64,000 nucleotides of DNA from Hypomyces perniciosus (GCA_008477525.1 SPDT01000005.1:4526001-4590000), one strand, 5' to 3'. Counted from the first letter of the stretch, positions 32,803-44,566 are shown. A program made the numbers and translations. Notes: generated by a model from the sequence alone, not told the origin.

Positions 32803-33123
32803 CTATCGGCCCTTGCCAATCTCGTTGTGGTGGGAGCAGCAGTTGTAACCCGTGCAGGAAACTCCATCAGTGCAGCAAACCTCGTTCTGACCACAGCCGC
32901 AGGAGTTGGTGCAGGTCATAACGCAAAACGCTTGGCCAAGAGGATTCTGTCCCCAGCCATTAGCGCAGTTTCCCTGGCATTGATTCAGGCAGTTGCAGTT
33001 GCATCCGCGCGTAGCCAGCTCCTTGGCCTCGGGCGTGGCCAGAGAGCCGTCCACAGGGATTGCCAGAGCGGGCGCCAGGAAAGAGGTGAAGAGGAGGGCG
33101 ACAGAGGCAGTTTGGAACTTCAT
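32803..33123 (-). CDS. Secreted 14-cysteine small protein
   Basis: Single exon, 106 aa. A 21-residue signal peptide (MKFQTASVALLFTSFLAPALA) is followed by a pro-like stretch of about 18 residues. A mature region of some 65 residues has 14 cysteines spaced as GCNCNCLNQCQGNC, AFCVMTC, NSCGCG, EVCC, SCTGYNCC. An even cysteine number fits seven disulfides. The density resembles hydrophobin-size or knottin-like secreted proteins, but the C-C pair pattern of hydrophobins is not met. I do not recognise the family. TATATAAG lies at 33303-33310 (minus), about 180 bp upstream, so expression as a typical secreted-protein gene is plausible. Confidence 0.8.
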   Translation of the reverse strand: MKFQTASVALLFTSFLAPALAIPVDGSLATPEAKELATRGCNCNCLNQCQGNCANGWGQNPLGQAFCVMTCTNSCGCGQNEVCCTDGVSCTGYNCCSHHNEIGKGR

Positions 33124-35199
33124 ATTGGCGGTTGGCTATGAAAACTGGTTCGAAAGAAGTTTGAAGCGGTTGTTTGGCGAAGTAAGAATGTGGTGTAAGA
33201 ACAGGTGGATGGCTGAAGAATGCAGAACTTATCTGTTATTCAAGGCGATGTGATTGATGTCGATGTCGATGATTCTGTCGAGGAAAGGGGGATTCCATCA
33301 ACCTTATATACATCGCGATGCCACACCCTTGGTGAGCCGGCACGTAGAGTCTACTCAACAGTATGCTCAACAGTCTGCTCAGAATAGTATGAGTAATAAC
33401 GACCAAGTTGTTTAGACTAAACAACCTTTTCCCATCCTAGTGGAGAATACCCATTAGCATTCGTATTCCCCACATTCAGGGTCATTATGCGGATTCCGAT
33501 TCCGCATACGCGTCAATTGAAATGCGATTAAGACTGAGAAGGAAGGTCCTCGGAAAAGGCAGTTCCCTTGAATTTCACTAATTGCACCCATTGTGTGATG
33601 AAGAGATGGTCCCTGTTCCTGGGATCGTCTTCCTTATTTAGGATCCTTGAGCTATGCGGGTTACGTATACTATCCCGGAATACGAATTCGCTAACAGGCT
33701 TGTGCATTGATGAAACCATGCCCATTATCCTTCGAAAGTTCTCGAACATGCATCTTGTTATGGTTATGTATGGTGTCATTGTTGAAAAAAGCACTGATGG
33801 TCACGAAGCCCCCATACAACTCCTCTCTGTTTCCCATCGGGATATCGGGACCAGATTATAACTATAGTGACTTGAACTATATGTGGTGGCTAGCTAAGTA
33901 AGTATATAGTATCTATCGCCACCATGAATAGTCTTCTTGGCATTCGTGTTCTCCACCCCCTTGCATTCCCTATTCATTATTCAGTGCGTAATGCTATATT
34001 GCACTATAAACAGGTTATCCTGAGACCACCCTGCCATAAAGCATAGCCCTTCCTGTTTCCTAAGGCAAACGCGTTTTACTACCTCTGACTAATAGCAGTA
34101 AGTATCCCTATTCGCAACGTCACGATGGCTGTTATTAGGCTGGTGTTAGGAGGCTTTAGTTTAGTTTCCCTGCGCTAGGACGACGTCCCACATCAAAAAG
34201 TCCCTGGGGAACTTTAGATAGTGCATATCCACTTGCAAATCATTTATCAGGCTAGGGCCTAAGAGTAGTAGTAGTAGTACTACTGCCTATCTCTGAGTCG
34301 TCCTAGAAAACGTGGGGGGTGGATACGCAAACAAATGTCCCAACTGTCGAAGACCTTGCAGTACTAACCCTGCGAACGTAACCTATCATGCAAGAACACG
34401 GAGTATTACGGTATTCTAGCTAGACTTCTAGAATAGTTAGTCATCCGGTTAAACCCGCTAGCCTCGTTGATCATGCCTTATCTTGGACGGCCCACCGCCA
34501 GTCAAGGTAGACCCGGCTCTTGGCACAAGCTACGTTTGAAAATCTATACTGCAATCTATCCGAGAATTTCCCCCTTCTGAGGAGTTATCGGATAGTAATA
34601 TTCTTACTAGCCCTATATGAAAAGCAAAGTCCGGACAGTTGTTACATCGATGTCTATCTCCCCAACGATAAGGTCATCCTGTCAACCTGATTGGTCTGTT
34701 CGTGGCTGCTGAGAAAACACACCTCACATATCATCGTTGAGAATGATCGAATCAAGGATGTACGGGCTAACTCTACAGTTAAGCGGAGTGGATTAGTATG
34801 CCTCAAAGTCGATTCATAGACCAGAGAACGAAGTACATGGGTACTATGGGTGTTCCAAGTTGTCGGTCCCTCCGAAGTTAATGTCAGTTTAGTAGATTCA
34901 CATTGGGTGGGCAGGCACCTACAGACATCACCTGATGGATCTAACAAATGAATTGTTCGAGCTCACAATTACTAAAGCTGCAGCTAATAAGGTTCACCCT
35001 TGTTAATCCCTCATCTCCCATCGTAAACGAGCGTTGACAATCAAGGAGGCTATCCAAAACAAAGGATTCCGTTCAATTTCCCATTATCCAACCAAATTCA
35101 ATGAATTCACCGTCATAGTGAGAGACATCCACCCAGAGTGACCCCGCTTGCAACTACCAGGTATCATGGAGTAATACCCTTGGCCAAACCTTCACACCT
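33124..35199. other. Intergenic 2.1 kb; no gene seen
   Basis: Holds the promoter of the 14-cysteine gene (TATATAAG at 33303-33310, minus). Short frames at 33528-33794 and 34654-34947 (both minus) lack domains. A TAG/TAC trinucleotide run lies near 34266-34281. Confidence 0.5.
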
Positions 35200-35764
35200 T
35201 CATAACTCAACAGCGCAATTACCAGCATGGCAGGGCGTCTCACACCGACCTCGGAAGTCGGGTCCAATGTTTAGACATTTGTCGCATCCACAGACTAAGT
35301 CTAGGTTGTCTCCAACTTTCTGGTCAATGTCGTCGCAGAGACAGATGTAGAGCGCCGACGTGATGTTAGTGGAGGGGGTGTTGTTCGTACAAGCTGCGTT
35401 TGGTGTGGAGCAATATGCTTCCTCGAGCTGCTTCTCAGACCATGGTTTCTCTGTATATAGTTACTTTCATAGTTCTTCTTTGAGGATGACTCAGATGCCA
35501 CATACTCATAGCCATAAGCACCGAAGCACAGTACGTATAGCCGCACTCGCAGATAGGACTGCCAGGTCCAGGGGCATTGGTTGGAGCTGGCGGAGGGGTG
35601 CCCTTCGAGGTAGTGGTTGGAGGAACAGGCAGCGGCTCAGAAGCCGGGTCCGTTGGAGGGTGAGAAGTCAGTGGCGGCGGCGGCGTGCCAGGAGTCGGAA
35701 GCTGGGGCCTTGGGTTGGCCACGGCCAGTCCAACCAAGCCGGCAAGTCCGAGTGTCAGCTTCAT
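35200..35764 (-). CDS. Secreted cysteine-rich protein with proline-rich spacer, two exons
   Basis: Exons 35764-35506 and 35450-35200 join in phase 1 across a 55-nt intron (GTATGT..CAG); 169 aa. A signal peptide (MKLTLGLAGLVGLAVA) is followed by about 50 residues of Pro/Thr/Ser linker. The cysteine-rich domain has 13 cysteines: CECGYTYC, YCSTP, ACTN, ICLCDD, VCGCDKC, GRCETPC, NC. N-glycosylation sites occur at TNNTPS and TNIT. The pattern recalls fungal secreted cysteine-rich families, but the CFEM eight-cysteine pattern is not met. Function unknown. TATATAAA is at 35909-35916 (minus), 145 bp upstream. The second exon has no start of its own and appears only on splicing. Confidence 0.8.
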
Positions 35765-36575
35765 GGCTTCGTCCGGAATCTAGCTAGTCGTTCGAAGTTT
35801 GAATTTGTGAGTAGATGAATGGATTCAGGCCAATGGAGGATATGGAAGACCAGTTGAAGTCAGCTTGATTGTCTAGATGGAAAGAAGGTTGATAGGAAAT
35901 AGGATGACTTTATATATCCATTTCAGAGCGAAACAGCTTTTGGAATCATCTGATGCCGAGAGTTGTTGCGGATGTTCCGTTCCATCCAGTCGTCATATCT
36001 CGTAGGCAAACTGGATGGAAACGAGTATGCTTGTGTCTCCCGCTTGGCTCAGCCACCTCTTGAATTGTCAGTGTTTTCAAAAACACGCCATCTCTGTGAA
36101 CTAGGAATATGAAATAGTGGAAAGTTTTCTCGATCATCGGCAGTTGCCTGACCCAAGCCCATCTTGTTCAACTCAAGCGATGCGCAGAGCACAGACGGGA
36201 CAGGGTCTGAGAGATGAATCTATAATATTGACATAAAAAATGTGAGTGCAAGGTCGACGTAACAAGATCACCTAGGAAGGTATCGACTGTAGGTCTCAAG
36301 ATCTGACGTCTTTATGTTGCTTTGACCAGACATATCACGGCTTTTTCCTGGATGTTCGTCGTCTGCATGACGCTACCCTATACATTTCGAACAGTATTAA
36401 TAAAAGATAACACTGTATTACTGCACAGTAAAGGTAACAGAGCTGCCCCGCCAGAAATGTCATCTTTTACCCCTCCATCTAAGCATCAACTCAGTGCTCT
36501 ATCGCGAAATAAGGACTGTGTTCCATCTGACCAATTCTTCACACAAGTTTGTTCAATTTCGCCAATCTGTGCAAT
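35765..36575. promoter_or_regulatory. Divergent upstream region of secreted-protein gene and HEM3
   Basis: 811 bp between divergent start codons. It contains the TATATAAA box of the secreted gene. Nothing else recognisable. Confidence 0.5.
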
Positions 36576-37604
36576 ATGTCAGAGTCGCAGGAACCGCAGG
36601 TCTCGCAGGGCGCAAGCACCATCCGGGTCGGCACGCGGAATTCGCCCCTAGCCTTGGCCCAAACGAATATCGTCGTCAAGGCTCTGCAAGCCGTCCTGCC
36701 GACGCACACGTTCCCGGTTCATGGCATGACGACCACTGGCGATCGCGACCAAAACACAGCGCTTTACAACTTCGGCGGCAAGGGCCTGTGGACAACACAG
36801 CTGGAGGAGAAGCTGGAGGCAAATGAGTTGGACATTGTCGTCCATTCGCTGAAGGATATGCCGACGACGCTTCCAGAGGGACTTTTGTTGGGCGCTGTGA
36901 CCTCACGGGAAGACCCTCGTGATACCTTGGTGCTCAAGAAGGAGTTGGTAGACAAACACGGTTGGAAGACGTTGGCAGACCTCCCGGCAGGCAGTGTCAT
37001 CGGCACGAGCAGTGTGCGAAGGATCGCACAACTGGCCCGTCGATATCCGGCATTGAAGTTCAAGGACCACAGGGGAAACATCCAAACCAGACTCAAGAAA
37101 CTAGCAGAGGACGCGGAATTGACCGGTATCATTCTGGCGGCAGCTGGACTGCAGCGCATGGACCTCGGACACCACATTTCGCAGTTTCTGGAGTTGGACA
37201 ATGGCGGGATCCTACATGCCGTCGGGCAGGGCGCATTAGGCATTGAGTGCCGCGCGGGAGACGAAAGGGTCCTGGAAGCCCTGAAGAAGATTGAGAACAA
37301 AGACGCTGCACTGGCTTGCCGGGTGGAGAGAAGCTTGATGCGGGCACTGGAAGGAGGGTGCAGCGTTCCTATTGGAGTGGAAACAAAATGGCTGGAGCCA
37401 GGCAAACTACGGCTACGAGCCACGGTTGTGTCGGTCCAAGGGACGGAAGGGGTTGATGGTGAACTGGTCGAGTCCATCATCACGCCAGAGGAAGCCGAAC
37501 AATTCGGTGAGAAGATGGCTGCCGATCTTGTGACTCGCGGAGCAAACAAGATCTTGGATGACATCAACAAGAACAAGCCAGCACCACCTGCAACGACGGA
37601 GTAG
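36576..37604 (+). CDS. hem3: Porphobilinogen deaminase (hydroxymethylbilane synthase)
   Basis: Single exon, 342 aa, start at the first ATG of the frame. The enzyme condenses four porphobilinogens into hydroxymethylbilane, the third step of heme synthesis, in the cytosol. Signature residues are present: the substrate-binding IRVGTRNSPLALAQT near the N-terminus, catalytic Asp94 in HSLKDMPT, GTSSVRR (143-149), the conserved GQGALGIECR (217-226), and the dipyrromethane-cofactor cysteine Cys262 in LEGGCSVPIG. Length matches the family (about 310-350 aa). No intron is evident. Its 3' end faces that of GCV3, leaving 263 bp. Confidence 0.97.
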   Translation: MSESQEPQVSQGASTIRVGTRNSPLALAQTNIVVKALQAVLPTHTFPVHGMTTTGDRDQNTALYNFGGKGLWTTQLEEKLEANELDIVVHSLKDMPTTLPEGLLLGAVTSREDPRDTLVLKKELVDKHGWKTLADLPAGSVIGTSSVRRIAQLARRYPALKFKDHRGNIQTRLKKLAEDAELTGIILAAAGLQRMDLGHHISQFLELDNGGILHAVGQGALGIECRAGDERVLEALKKIENKDAALACRVERSLMRALEGGCSVPIGVETKWLEPGKLRLRATVVSVQGTEGVDGELVESIITPEEAEQFGEKMAADLVTRGANKILDDINKNKPAPPATTE

Positions 37605-37867
37605 GTGTGTACAATGACTTCATGATTGGCATTGCTTGAGCAATGCTTTATAAAAAAGAGACATAGATGCCGCTGATAAACCGGCATAGCAAACACAGTA
37701 TACCCCCCCTCTGGACGTAAATGAGCCATCACCTATATACGCTACACCAAATGTCCGTTTTGCAAGAAAATCGTCTTGGCCAGGTTGAACTGTAGAAATT
37801 TCCGCGCTCTTCATCTCATATCCCAAAGTGTATTTTCTTTTCGTTTTTCGTTTCTTCGCCCGCGCCA

Positions 37868-38484
37868 TTACTCCGAGGTGAAGGCCTTGTAAGCATCAGC
37901 GTCCATCAGCTCATCGAACTCCTTGGCGCCCTGCTCGTCAACCTCGATCTTGACGATCCAGCCGCCGCCAGCGCTGTCGTCCTCGGGGACCTGGTTGATA
38001 GTAGCGGGCTTCTCGTCGAGGAGGCCGTTGGTGTGGGTGACCTTGCAGCGGATAGGAGCGTTGATGTCACTGGCGCTCTTGACGGACTCGACAGCGCCAA
38101 TGGCATCGCCCGCCTCGACAAAGTCGCCGGTGGCCTCGGGCAGCTCAACGTAGACGACGTCGCCCAACTGCTCGGAGGCGTACTCTGAGATACCAATGAC
38201 GCCGGACTTGCGGTCGGCAGAGAGGTCAATCCACTCGTGGTCCTTGGTGTACTTGCGGGCGAGGCCTAAGTGAGCAAACGGTCAGCGGGCTTTGTCTTTG
38301 CCTTTTCCTTCTAGGCGCCTGAGGTTAGAGGGATGGATAGTAGCACATGGCACATACTCAGGCGGGTGCTGGAAAAGCTCCTGAAAGGCGCCGACCGGAC
38401 CAGAGGAGCGGTAACGGCACGGGGAGCGAAGCGCATGGCCACAGGCCGAGCGACAGCGCGCAGAGAGCAAGCAATTGAGGCCAT
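37868..38484 (-). CDS. gcv3: Glycine cleavage system H protein, mitochondrial
   Basis: Exons 38484-38358 and 38265-37868 join in phase 1 across a 92-nt intron (GTATGT..TAG); 174 aa. The H protein shuttles the aminomethyl group of glycine between P, T and L proteins on a lipoyl arm. Lipoyl-lysine is K105 in the signature AVESVKSASDI. The flanking YTKDHEWI, GISEYASEQLGDVVYVELPE and the C-terminal GGGWIVKIE are typical. Exon 1 is almost entirely a presequence (Arg/Ala/Ser-rich, ending FSSTRLS), as often seen for mitochondrial genes. It diverges from the Tem1 gene over a 1.5-kb intergenic region. Confidence 0.96.
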
Positions 38485-39993
38485 TGTGTGTCTCTGAGGA
38501 GAGCGTCTTGTCTTGTCTTGTGTCCGGAAGGGAAATGGAGAGGAGTTGGGAGGTTTCTATGACGGTCACCCAAATAGATAATGTTTGTGGCTCCGGTTTA
38601 GTATCGGAGATGGACGGGACAAAGATAGCTTAGTCATGCACAAAAACGGATAGACAGTGGGGAGATAGTGCCGGCTGTTTGTGGCCAAGTGGCCAATCAT
38701 GGGGGTGGATATGTCGTGATATGGGATAATTGGGTAATAATTAGGTATCACATTGGCATGGAGTCATAGAGTGAGAGAAATATCGAGGTCACGGGGCGAT
38801 TGCGCATGCAGAGACATGTAAGTCGAGGGCGCCGTGATGGTTAGTAGGGGACACCGAGAGCGGTCGATAAGGATACTGGTATTATGATTCACTCTTTATG
38901 ATATGATATGATGATACCCACATGTGTTATGCTACGCACATTCAGCCACACGAAAGCGGTCAATCGTTTATTTTAATACACAGTTTATTAGAGGCGCGGA
39001 TACTTGATTGATTGCTTGGCTGTACTTCGTAAGTGGGTGGAGGTTGCTGATCAACTGAACCGGGATGCCAAAACAACAGTACATAAACATGAAATCTCAA
39101 CAGCAACAATTAGGAACCATATCAATGAGACAGACTGCTTGCAATTTCTTTGCGTTTAGTCGCAAGAAATCAGCGACCGACGTATCCATCATATTAAATC
39201 CTTTCTCGCCTTCTATCCTAAATCCAATGTGCACTCATCCCCTTGTTGATGTTTGTCTGATAAACTCTCGTACGATCTCGTCACGTCGCGCGCGACTCGA
39301 GCCCTTTTGCCGAAACAAGCTAATCCTAGGCCTATTCCCTTAGCACCCAACATGTTGTGCTTGTGGCGTACGCACAACAATTCCAGCTCCCAGCTCCATT
39401 GATTGAACGACCGCTTCAGCGCGCGCGATCGGCAATCTCCAGTGCTGTGCTGTACTTCGTAATAGCGCCCAGTCAGTGCGGCGTAGGCGCTGGAAACCGC
39501 TGAGAGAGAGAGAGCGCGCGCCAGAGCCTCAACTCACAACGGTGTCTCTGAAATTCCGGTCCGCCTCACATATCCAAGCCGAGCCAAGGGCAAACGAACC
39601 TCTCAGCACCCCTGCCTGCTACCTATCGCCAGTCCTCCACCATCCCAACACTGTCATCACCCCCAAAGCTTCGACCTCGACTCGTGTCCTCGATTTTCTT
39701 TCCTTTGTCCTGCCAGAGACTCTGCCGCTCCTTTTCCTTTCTGCCGCCGCCGCTATCGACTTGATGCCTTCGACGACGACCAGCTGATCGATCCGACACA
39801 TATCCATTCATAGCTTTCTCTTCTCTTCCCTTCTCTTCTCTTCTTTTCATCTCATCTCTCTCTCTCTTCGCACGACCCGTTTGTCACGTCACGCCTCACG
39901 CTTCACTCACGTTCCTTCATCCTGGATTTGCCGATCGTCCCAGCGGCTCCCTCAGAACAGCTCCACGACGCTGCCGCCGTCGAGAACACGGAG
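38485..39993. promoter_or_regulatory. Divergent upstream region of GCV3 and the Tem1-type GTPase gene
   Basis: 1.5 kb without a supported gene. The GTPase side is a long pyrimidine-rich leader (TTCTCTTC tracts near 39820-39870), typical of strong fungal 5' leaders. It contains a seven-codon upstream frame, ATG at 39764 to TGA at 39787, 207 bp before the start codon. Confidence 0.5.
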
Positions 39994-40996
39994 ATGGACA
40001 GTACGCAGCAGCAGATTGCGTCCCCACAGGAGGCCGACCAGGGCGGCCATGACGACACTCTAGGCGGCATCGAAGGCTCGCCGCAGGTGGCCCCCAGTAA
40101 TGGCTTCCATCACCAACAGAGCCAGTCTCTCGACAGTCCGCGACAAGACGACGATCCCTCCGCCCGCCAGACTCCCCCCGTATCAAGCGCACCTTCTCTC
40201 TCGCGACCGGCTAGTGGCCTGTCCAACCCTCCACCCCCTGCGTACAACGACTATCGGCAAGGCTCGGGCGAGCCAACCAACGGACGCAACCATGTAGTCA
40301 TCAAGGTCGGCATGGTGGGCGACGCTCAGATTGGCAAGACGTCCCTCATGGTCAAGTACGTCGAGGGCAGCTGGGACGAGGATTATATCCAAACGCTTGG
40401 CGTCAACTTCATGGAGAAGACCATCTCCATCCGCAACACCGAAATTACATTTTCTATCTGGGATTTGGGAGGTCAGCGCGAATTCGTAAACATGCTCCCT
40501 CTTGTTTGCAATGATGCCGTCGCCATTCTCTTCATGTTTGATCTGACGCGAAAGAGCACCCTCAACAGCATTAAGGAGTGGTACCGACAGGGAAGAGGGT
40601 TCAACAAGACGGCCATCCCTGTCCTGGTCGGCACCAAGTACGATCACTTTGTCAACTTTCCTCTCCAGGACCAAGAGGAAATCTCCAACCAGGTCAGTTA
40701 CGGAGGAGACATGTGGATGGTATTTTTGGACAGTTGGTTGCTAACTTGAACATTAGGCGAGGCGGTTTGCCAAGGCTATGCGGGCGTCCCTGATCTTCTC
40801 GAGTACTAGCCACAGCATCAATGTACAGAAGGTTAGTGCTTGACCCATTTCACGCCCCCTGCATGTACCAAGCCGTGTGAAGCTAACATTTTGCCAGATC
40901 TTCAAAATCGTCCTTTCCAAAGCGTTTGACCTCAAGTGCACGATCCCTGAAATCGAAAACGTCGGCGAGCCTCTATTACTGTATCAGTCTGTCTGA
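39994..40996 (+). CDS. tem1: Tem1/Spg1-type septation-initiation GTPase
   Basis: Exons 39994-40692, 40757-40831 and 40898-40996, all phase 0, give 290 aa. Residues 1-100 are a disordered Gln/Ser/Pro-rich extension. The Ras-like domain follows with GDAQIGKTS (109-117), switch Thr134 in [17 protein letters not shown] (157-164), and TKYD (214-217) in place of NKxD. The TKYD and [14 protein letters not shown] signatures and the short C-terminus without a CaaX box identify the Tem1/Spg1 family. This GTPase triggers mitotic exit or septation at the spindle pole body upstream of Cdc15/Sid kinases. The catalytic glutamine is offset (GGQR), as in the family. The last coding residues are [14 protein letters not shown], typical of fungal orthologues. 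Confidence 0.95.
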
Positions 40997-41912
40997 ACGG
41001 CCAGCCCGTCGCTTCGCCGACCCGAGCGGTCGACCGCCTCTCCATGAGCGACTTTCATACTGTCCATGGCATTGGCAGAGGTTCCCGTGTCTCTGACGCG
41101 GACAGTCGCTGGATAGATGGAGAAGGCAAATATGATGAAGCAGGCACCGCCCTGCATGTTATGCGACACGGCCGTTTGAATCAACACCGGGCATTGTACA
41201 CCACTACCACCGAAGAGGAGAAACAGTTTTTGGCCCTACGCAACAATGACAGGGGATGGTTCTGCACTTTTGCGGCATTTACTGGGCATGTGGGCTGTCT
41301 TTATATTCCTGCTGCCTTGTTGATTTTACTACACTTGTTTGCTCCCTTTACCTCGGGGGGACAAGGAAAAAAGAGCATCCCGGACCGCCTCCAGTGGAGG
41401 GATTCCGATTATTTGACACGTGCTGATTTACAGTTTTGCTCGTGTGAATGAGAATGGAGAAGAGGGACGCTTATTGAGACGCCACGGAGGATGAGATGAG
41501 ATGCTGTAATTATCTGAATGTGCCGACTGCTTTGGATTTGGGGGATGCCTGGCGTGTGTAGCACATGTACTCTTTTTGGGGTGGTGTTGGGGGCACTTTC
41601 TTCGAAGAGGTGAGATGGCAAAAATGGGCATGGGAGCTCGAGAGGGAGGCCGGTGCTTAGGCGACTAGAGGCAGACAGGCATGCTTGAAGAGACGTGTTG
41701 AGACTAGGCTGGACCAGGGTCTCGGTCTGCGATAGTTGATGTGATTCTCTTTGAATCCGCCTCGATGACTGGGAATTGGAGACTCGAGTCGTTGATCTCA
41801 CGACGGCAAGCATGTACGTACTCATTGCAGAAAGTCCAACAACTCTGTTCATCTATCATGGCAGTTCCAAAACAGTTCTGCGAAGAGACCCTCTCTAATG
41901 CTCGCTTTCCCC
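40997..41912. other. 3' flank of GTPase gene; no gene seen
   Basis: About 0.9 kb. The open plus frame 41044-41451 begins just past the GTPase stop and is probably 3' UTR; it has no domain. Confidence 0.5.
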
Positions 41913-42560
41913 TCAACTCCAGCTTATGCCGTTCTTCCCACATAGTCTTTGAGCAGGATTCTCGGAGACAGGGGACGCATCAGAGTTGGCCTCAAAGGCA
42001 CCGGGGGTTCCAGTCAAAGTGTCGATTGTTGATAATCTTGCCTGTGGAGGTTTCTGGGGTGTTTCCCACGTTCTCTCAGTGGTGGCCTTCGTGCTTGTGG
42101 CAATATCAGGAGTCATCTTAACTCCATTGCCAGAGACTCCATCTGTAGTTCCATTTTCTGCTCCAACTCTCGTCGCACTCGAAGCCGCAGTGTCGCCAGC
42201 CCGTCTCATCCCTCCACCAGAAGAAGGATGAGCCAGATCAGTCTCCGAGTCGGTAGCCCAATATGTCCAAGGGTCAAAGTCGTCTTCAATCTCAATCATC
42301 CTATCTCTAGTGATGACAGTGACGTGATGTTCAGTTGTGATGGTTCTCGTCTCATGACACTCTGAGCATTGAGTGTGGGTGTGGCGGCGTCGGCGGCGGT
42401 GGGTGAGGTAGCCGTATGTAATGGCGAAGATGATGTTGAGAATGATCATGAGAATGATGAGGGAAAGGAGAACCCATTTTATAGAAATGTCTCTCGCTGA
42501 GGAGTTTGTTGTAGGAGTTGAGACTGGCGATGTTGTGACGGTGGAGGGGGTGGAAGACAT
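41913..42560 (-). CDS. Single-pass membrane protein of unknown function
   Basis: Single exon, 215 aa from the first ATG. Residues 1-23 are Ser/Thr/Pro-rich, then one hydrophobic helix (WVLLSLIILMIILNIIFAIT) followed by a cluster of five arginines, which predicts a short outside N-terminus and a cytosolic C-terminus. The C-terminal 150 residues are disordered, with one CxxC (CSECHE) just after the membrane and an acidic aromatic patch (EDDFDPWTYWATDSETDL). No domain is recognised. The gene is followed by another single-pass protein gene on the same strand. Confidence 0.6.
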   Translation of the reverse strand: MSSTPSTVTTSPVSTPTTNSSARDISIKWVLLSLIILMIILNIIFAITYGYLTHRRRRRHTHTQCSECHETRTITTEHHVTVITRDRMIEIEDDFDPWTYWATDSETDLAHPSSGGGMRRAGDTAASSATRVGAENGTTDGVSGNGVKMTPDIATSTKATTERTWETPQKPPQARLSTIDTLTGTPGAFEANSDASPVSENPAQRLCGKNGISWS

Positions 42561-44098
42561 GACTGATGGTGCTGGTTTCTTGTGTGATACACGCGAGCCC
42601 AATGCTTGACGAGTCTTCTCGAGGGATAATTCTCATAGAAAAAAAAGAGGCTTGAGTTTTGAAGTCGCTTGTAAACAGCAAAAGCCTAGAGTCGAAAGTG
42701 GATGAGACGAGATAGGGCTGCAGGTAAGAGAGAGAGAGAGAGAGAGAGGAAAAGTTGTGAAGAGGTCCGCCTAGATGAAGACTCGAGGTTACTCTCATGG
42801 ACATTGAATGTGAATTTGCACGTATTAAAGCGGTGAATTCCTGGATTATGCTCATCCGGGGGGGGCATTTTGCAGGTGGTGAGGAGGGTTGGTGAACCTG
42901 GGGGAGTTTAATCACGAGCATCATCGTAACTCTCGAGATGGACAAATCATATTGGACTGCAAACACATTCATATATATATGAAGAGGGAACAACCATTGC
43001 ACAGTCGAGCAGTATCATTGCACAAATGAGCTCTTTTGCAGGATCTCTTCTAGCTCGGTGCCTGGTCAAGGGAGTCGAGGATGGACAAACATGACCAATA
43101 CCAACAATGTAGTGATACTACTACTATTACTAGTATGTATGTACTAGTAGGACTAGTAAAAGTGCCAGGCCATTGTCCAACCAGTGCTTGCTTATACAAG
43201 ATCTCCAAAAGCCTCCATTTCATGAAAGAGTGAGTAATTTCTCGATTCCGAATACGCTGCGATATCCGGTCTCCACAGGCGGGCGGCAAATGGTGGGCCC
43301 CTAAATCTCAGCTACTGCACGTTTGCATGTGATGTTCCACTTATTAAAGATAAGGATCATTAAACAATTCACGTCGAGATTACGGCATCAATGACGAGAA
43401 ATGGCGATAGTATCTTGCAGTACTCGTAGACAGACAAACAGGTGGACAGACAGTGCTCCGTCCTAATCTCTGTATTTCTGTGTCTTGTATCTGTATGCCC
43501 TGCGATATCCCTCTATATAGGTAATATGGGAAGCCAAACGTGTGGCCAACCCCTCCGACCAACTCAGGCATTCAAGAATGTGTATGCATTATTCCATCCA
43601 GGTGGGTTTCTTGTCCTCTGACTTCCCCAAATGCCTCCTGGTGTGCCCGTATCTGCCCTTTCAAAAATACAATAACAGGGGCTTGGGGGTTGGTAACTCC
43701 GTAAACGCCCGGCTATGATATGATGAATACCCTTGCTCTTCCATTGGCAGGGTTTTGAATTTCAACAGCTCGTCAGAAAAACCAACAAAAGAGACAATCA
43801 ATAAAAAAAAACCACAAACAGTGGTATATACAGGTATGACTCGACGCAATGACACGCGTCAAGTTTCCTCTGAAATGATGCGCAAGTACAGTAATGCGCG
43901 AAAGATCCAAAGCACAAAGACACATGTCGGAGTGCCAAGGAGATGATAATCGGTTCGGGAGGAGAGTATGTGGATTCGTGTGTGTGCATGTGGGTGTGAT
44001 AAGGCCGAAAGCCGACAAGTCATGTGTCGTGCGATTCCAGCATAGATAGCAGGCGAGAAAAAGGTTTGTTGGTGAAAGCCAACAAGAGAGCAAGGTGT
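42561..44098. other. Intergenic 1.5 kb; no gene seen
   Basis: Contains a GA microsatellite (42727-42748) and the promoter of the membrane protein. Minus frames across the region are low-complexity or His/Pro-rich artefacts. Confidence 0.5.
42727..42748. repeat. GA dinucleotide microsatellite
   Basis: About eleven AG units in the upstream region of the single-pass membrane protein gene. Confidence 0.85.
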
Positions 44099-44566
44099 TT
44101 ATGAGCTCTTGTTCCCCCAGATTGGTGCGCCCAGCGGTTTGCTCACGCCAAAGCCGACACTAACGGCGATGCCAATGACCAGCACGATCAGCAAGACCTT
44201 TGCAATGATTCTATTGCGGCGACTAAGTTTGGCCATGCAGGTGCAGCCGCGCTTCATCTTGGCCTCCTTGGCTTGCTTCTTCCAGTGGTCTTTGCCAGGC
44301 CATACTTGGCAGTCGGTCCTGGCTTCGAGGGTCAGACTCTTTCGGCAGGGTCTGTCGACAGAGTTGTAGGAGGGAGTAGCTTCGATGTCTGTCTCGAAGG
44401 GATTCGTAGTTTTGTCGGACCGTGGACTAGAAGCAACGCTGGCACACGGTGTCCCATCGACGGGAGTGACTAGGACAGTCGGCGTGCTGACCAGAGCAGC
44501 CTTCTCGGGCACAGAGATTTCGGTAAGAAGGCGGATGCCGCCTGATGTTCGCCTCTCGTTGGCCAT
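44099..44566 (-). CDS. Small C-terminally anchored membrane protein
   Basis: Single exon, 155 aa. The N-terminal 85 residues are Ser/Thr-rich and disordered (TTNPFETDIEATPSYNSV). A basic, cysteine-containing juxtamembrane block (CQVWPGKDHWKKQAKEAKMK, CTCMAKLSRRNR) precedes one hydrophobic helix (IIAKVLLIVLVIGIAVSVGF) and an 18-residue tail. The CTC pair next to the membrane could be palmitoylated; that is inference. It resembles conserved but unnamed fungal tail-anchored proteins; no function can be given. Confidence 0.65.
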   Translation of the reverse strand: MANERRTSGGIRLLTEISVPEKAALVSTPTVLVTPVDGTPCASVASSPRSDKTTNPFETDIEATPSYNSVDRPCRKSLTLEARTDCQVWPGKDHWKKQAKEAKMKRGCTCMAKLSRRNRIIAKVLLIVLVIGIAVSVGFGVSKPLGAPIWGNKSS

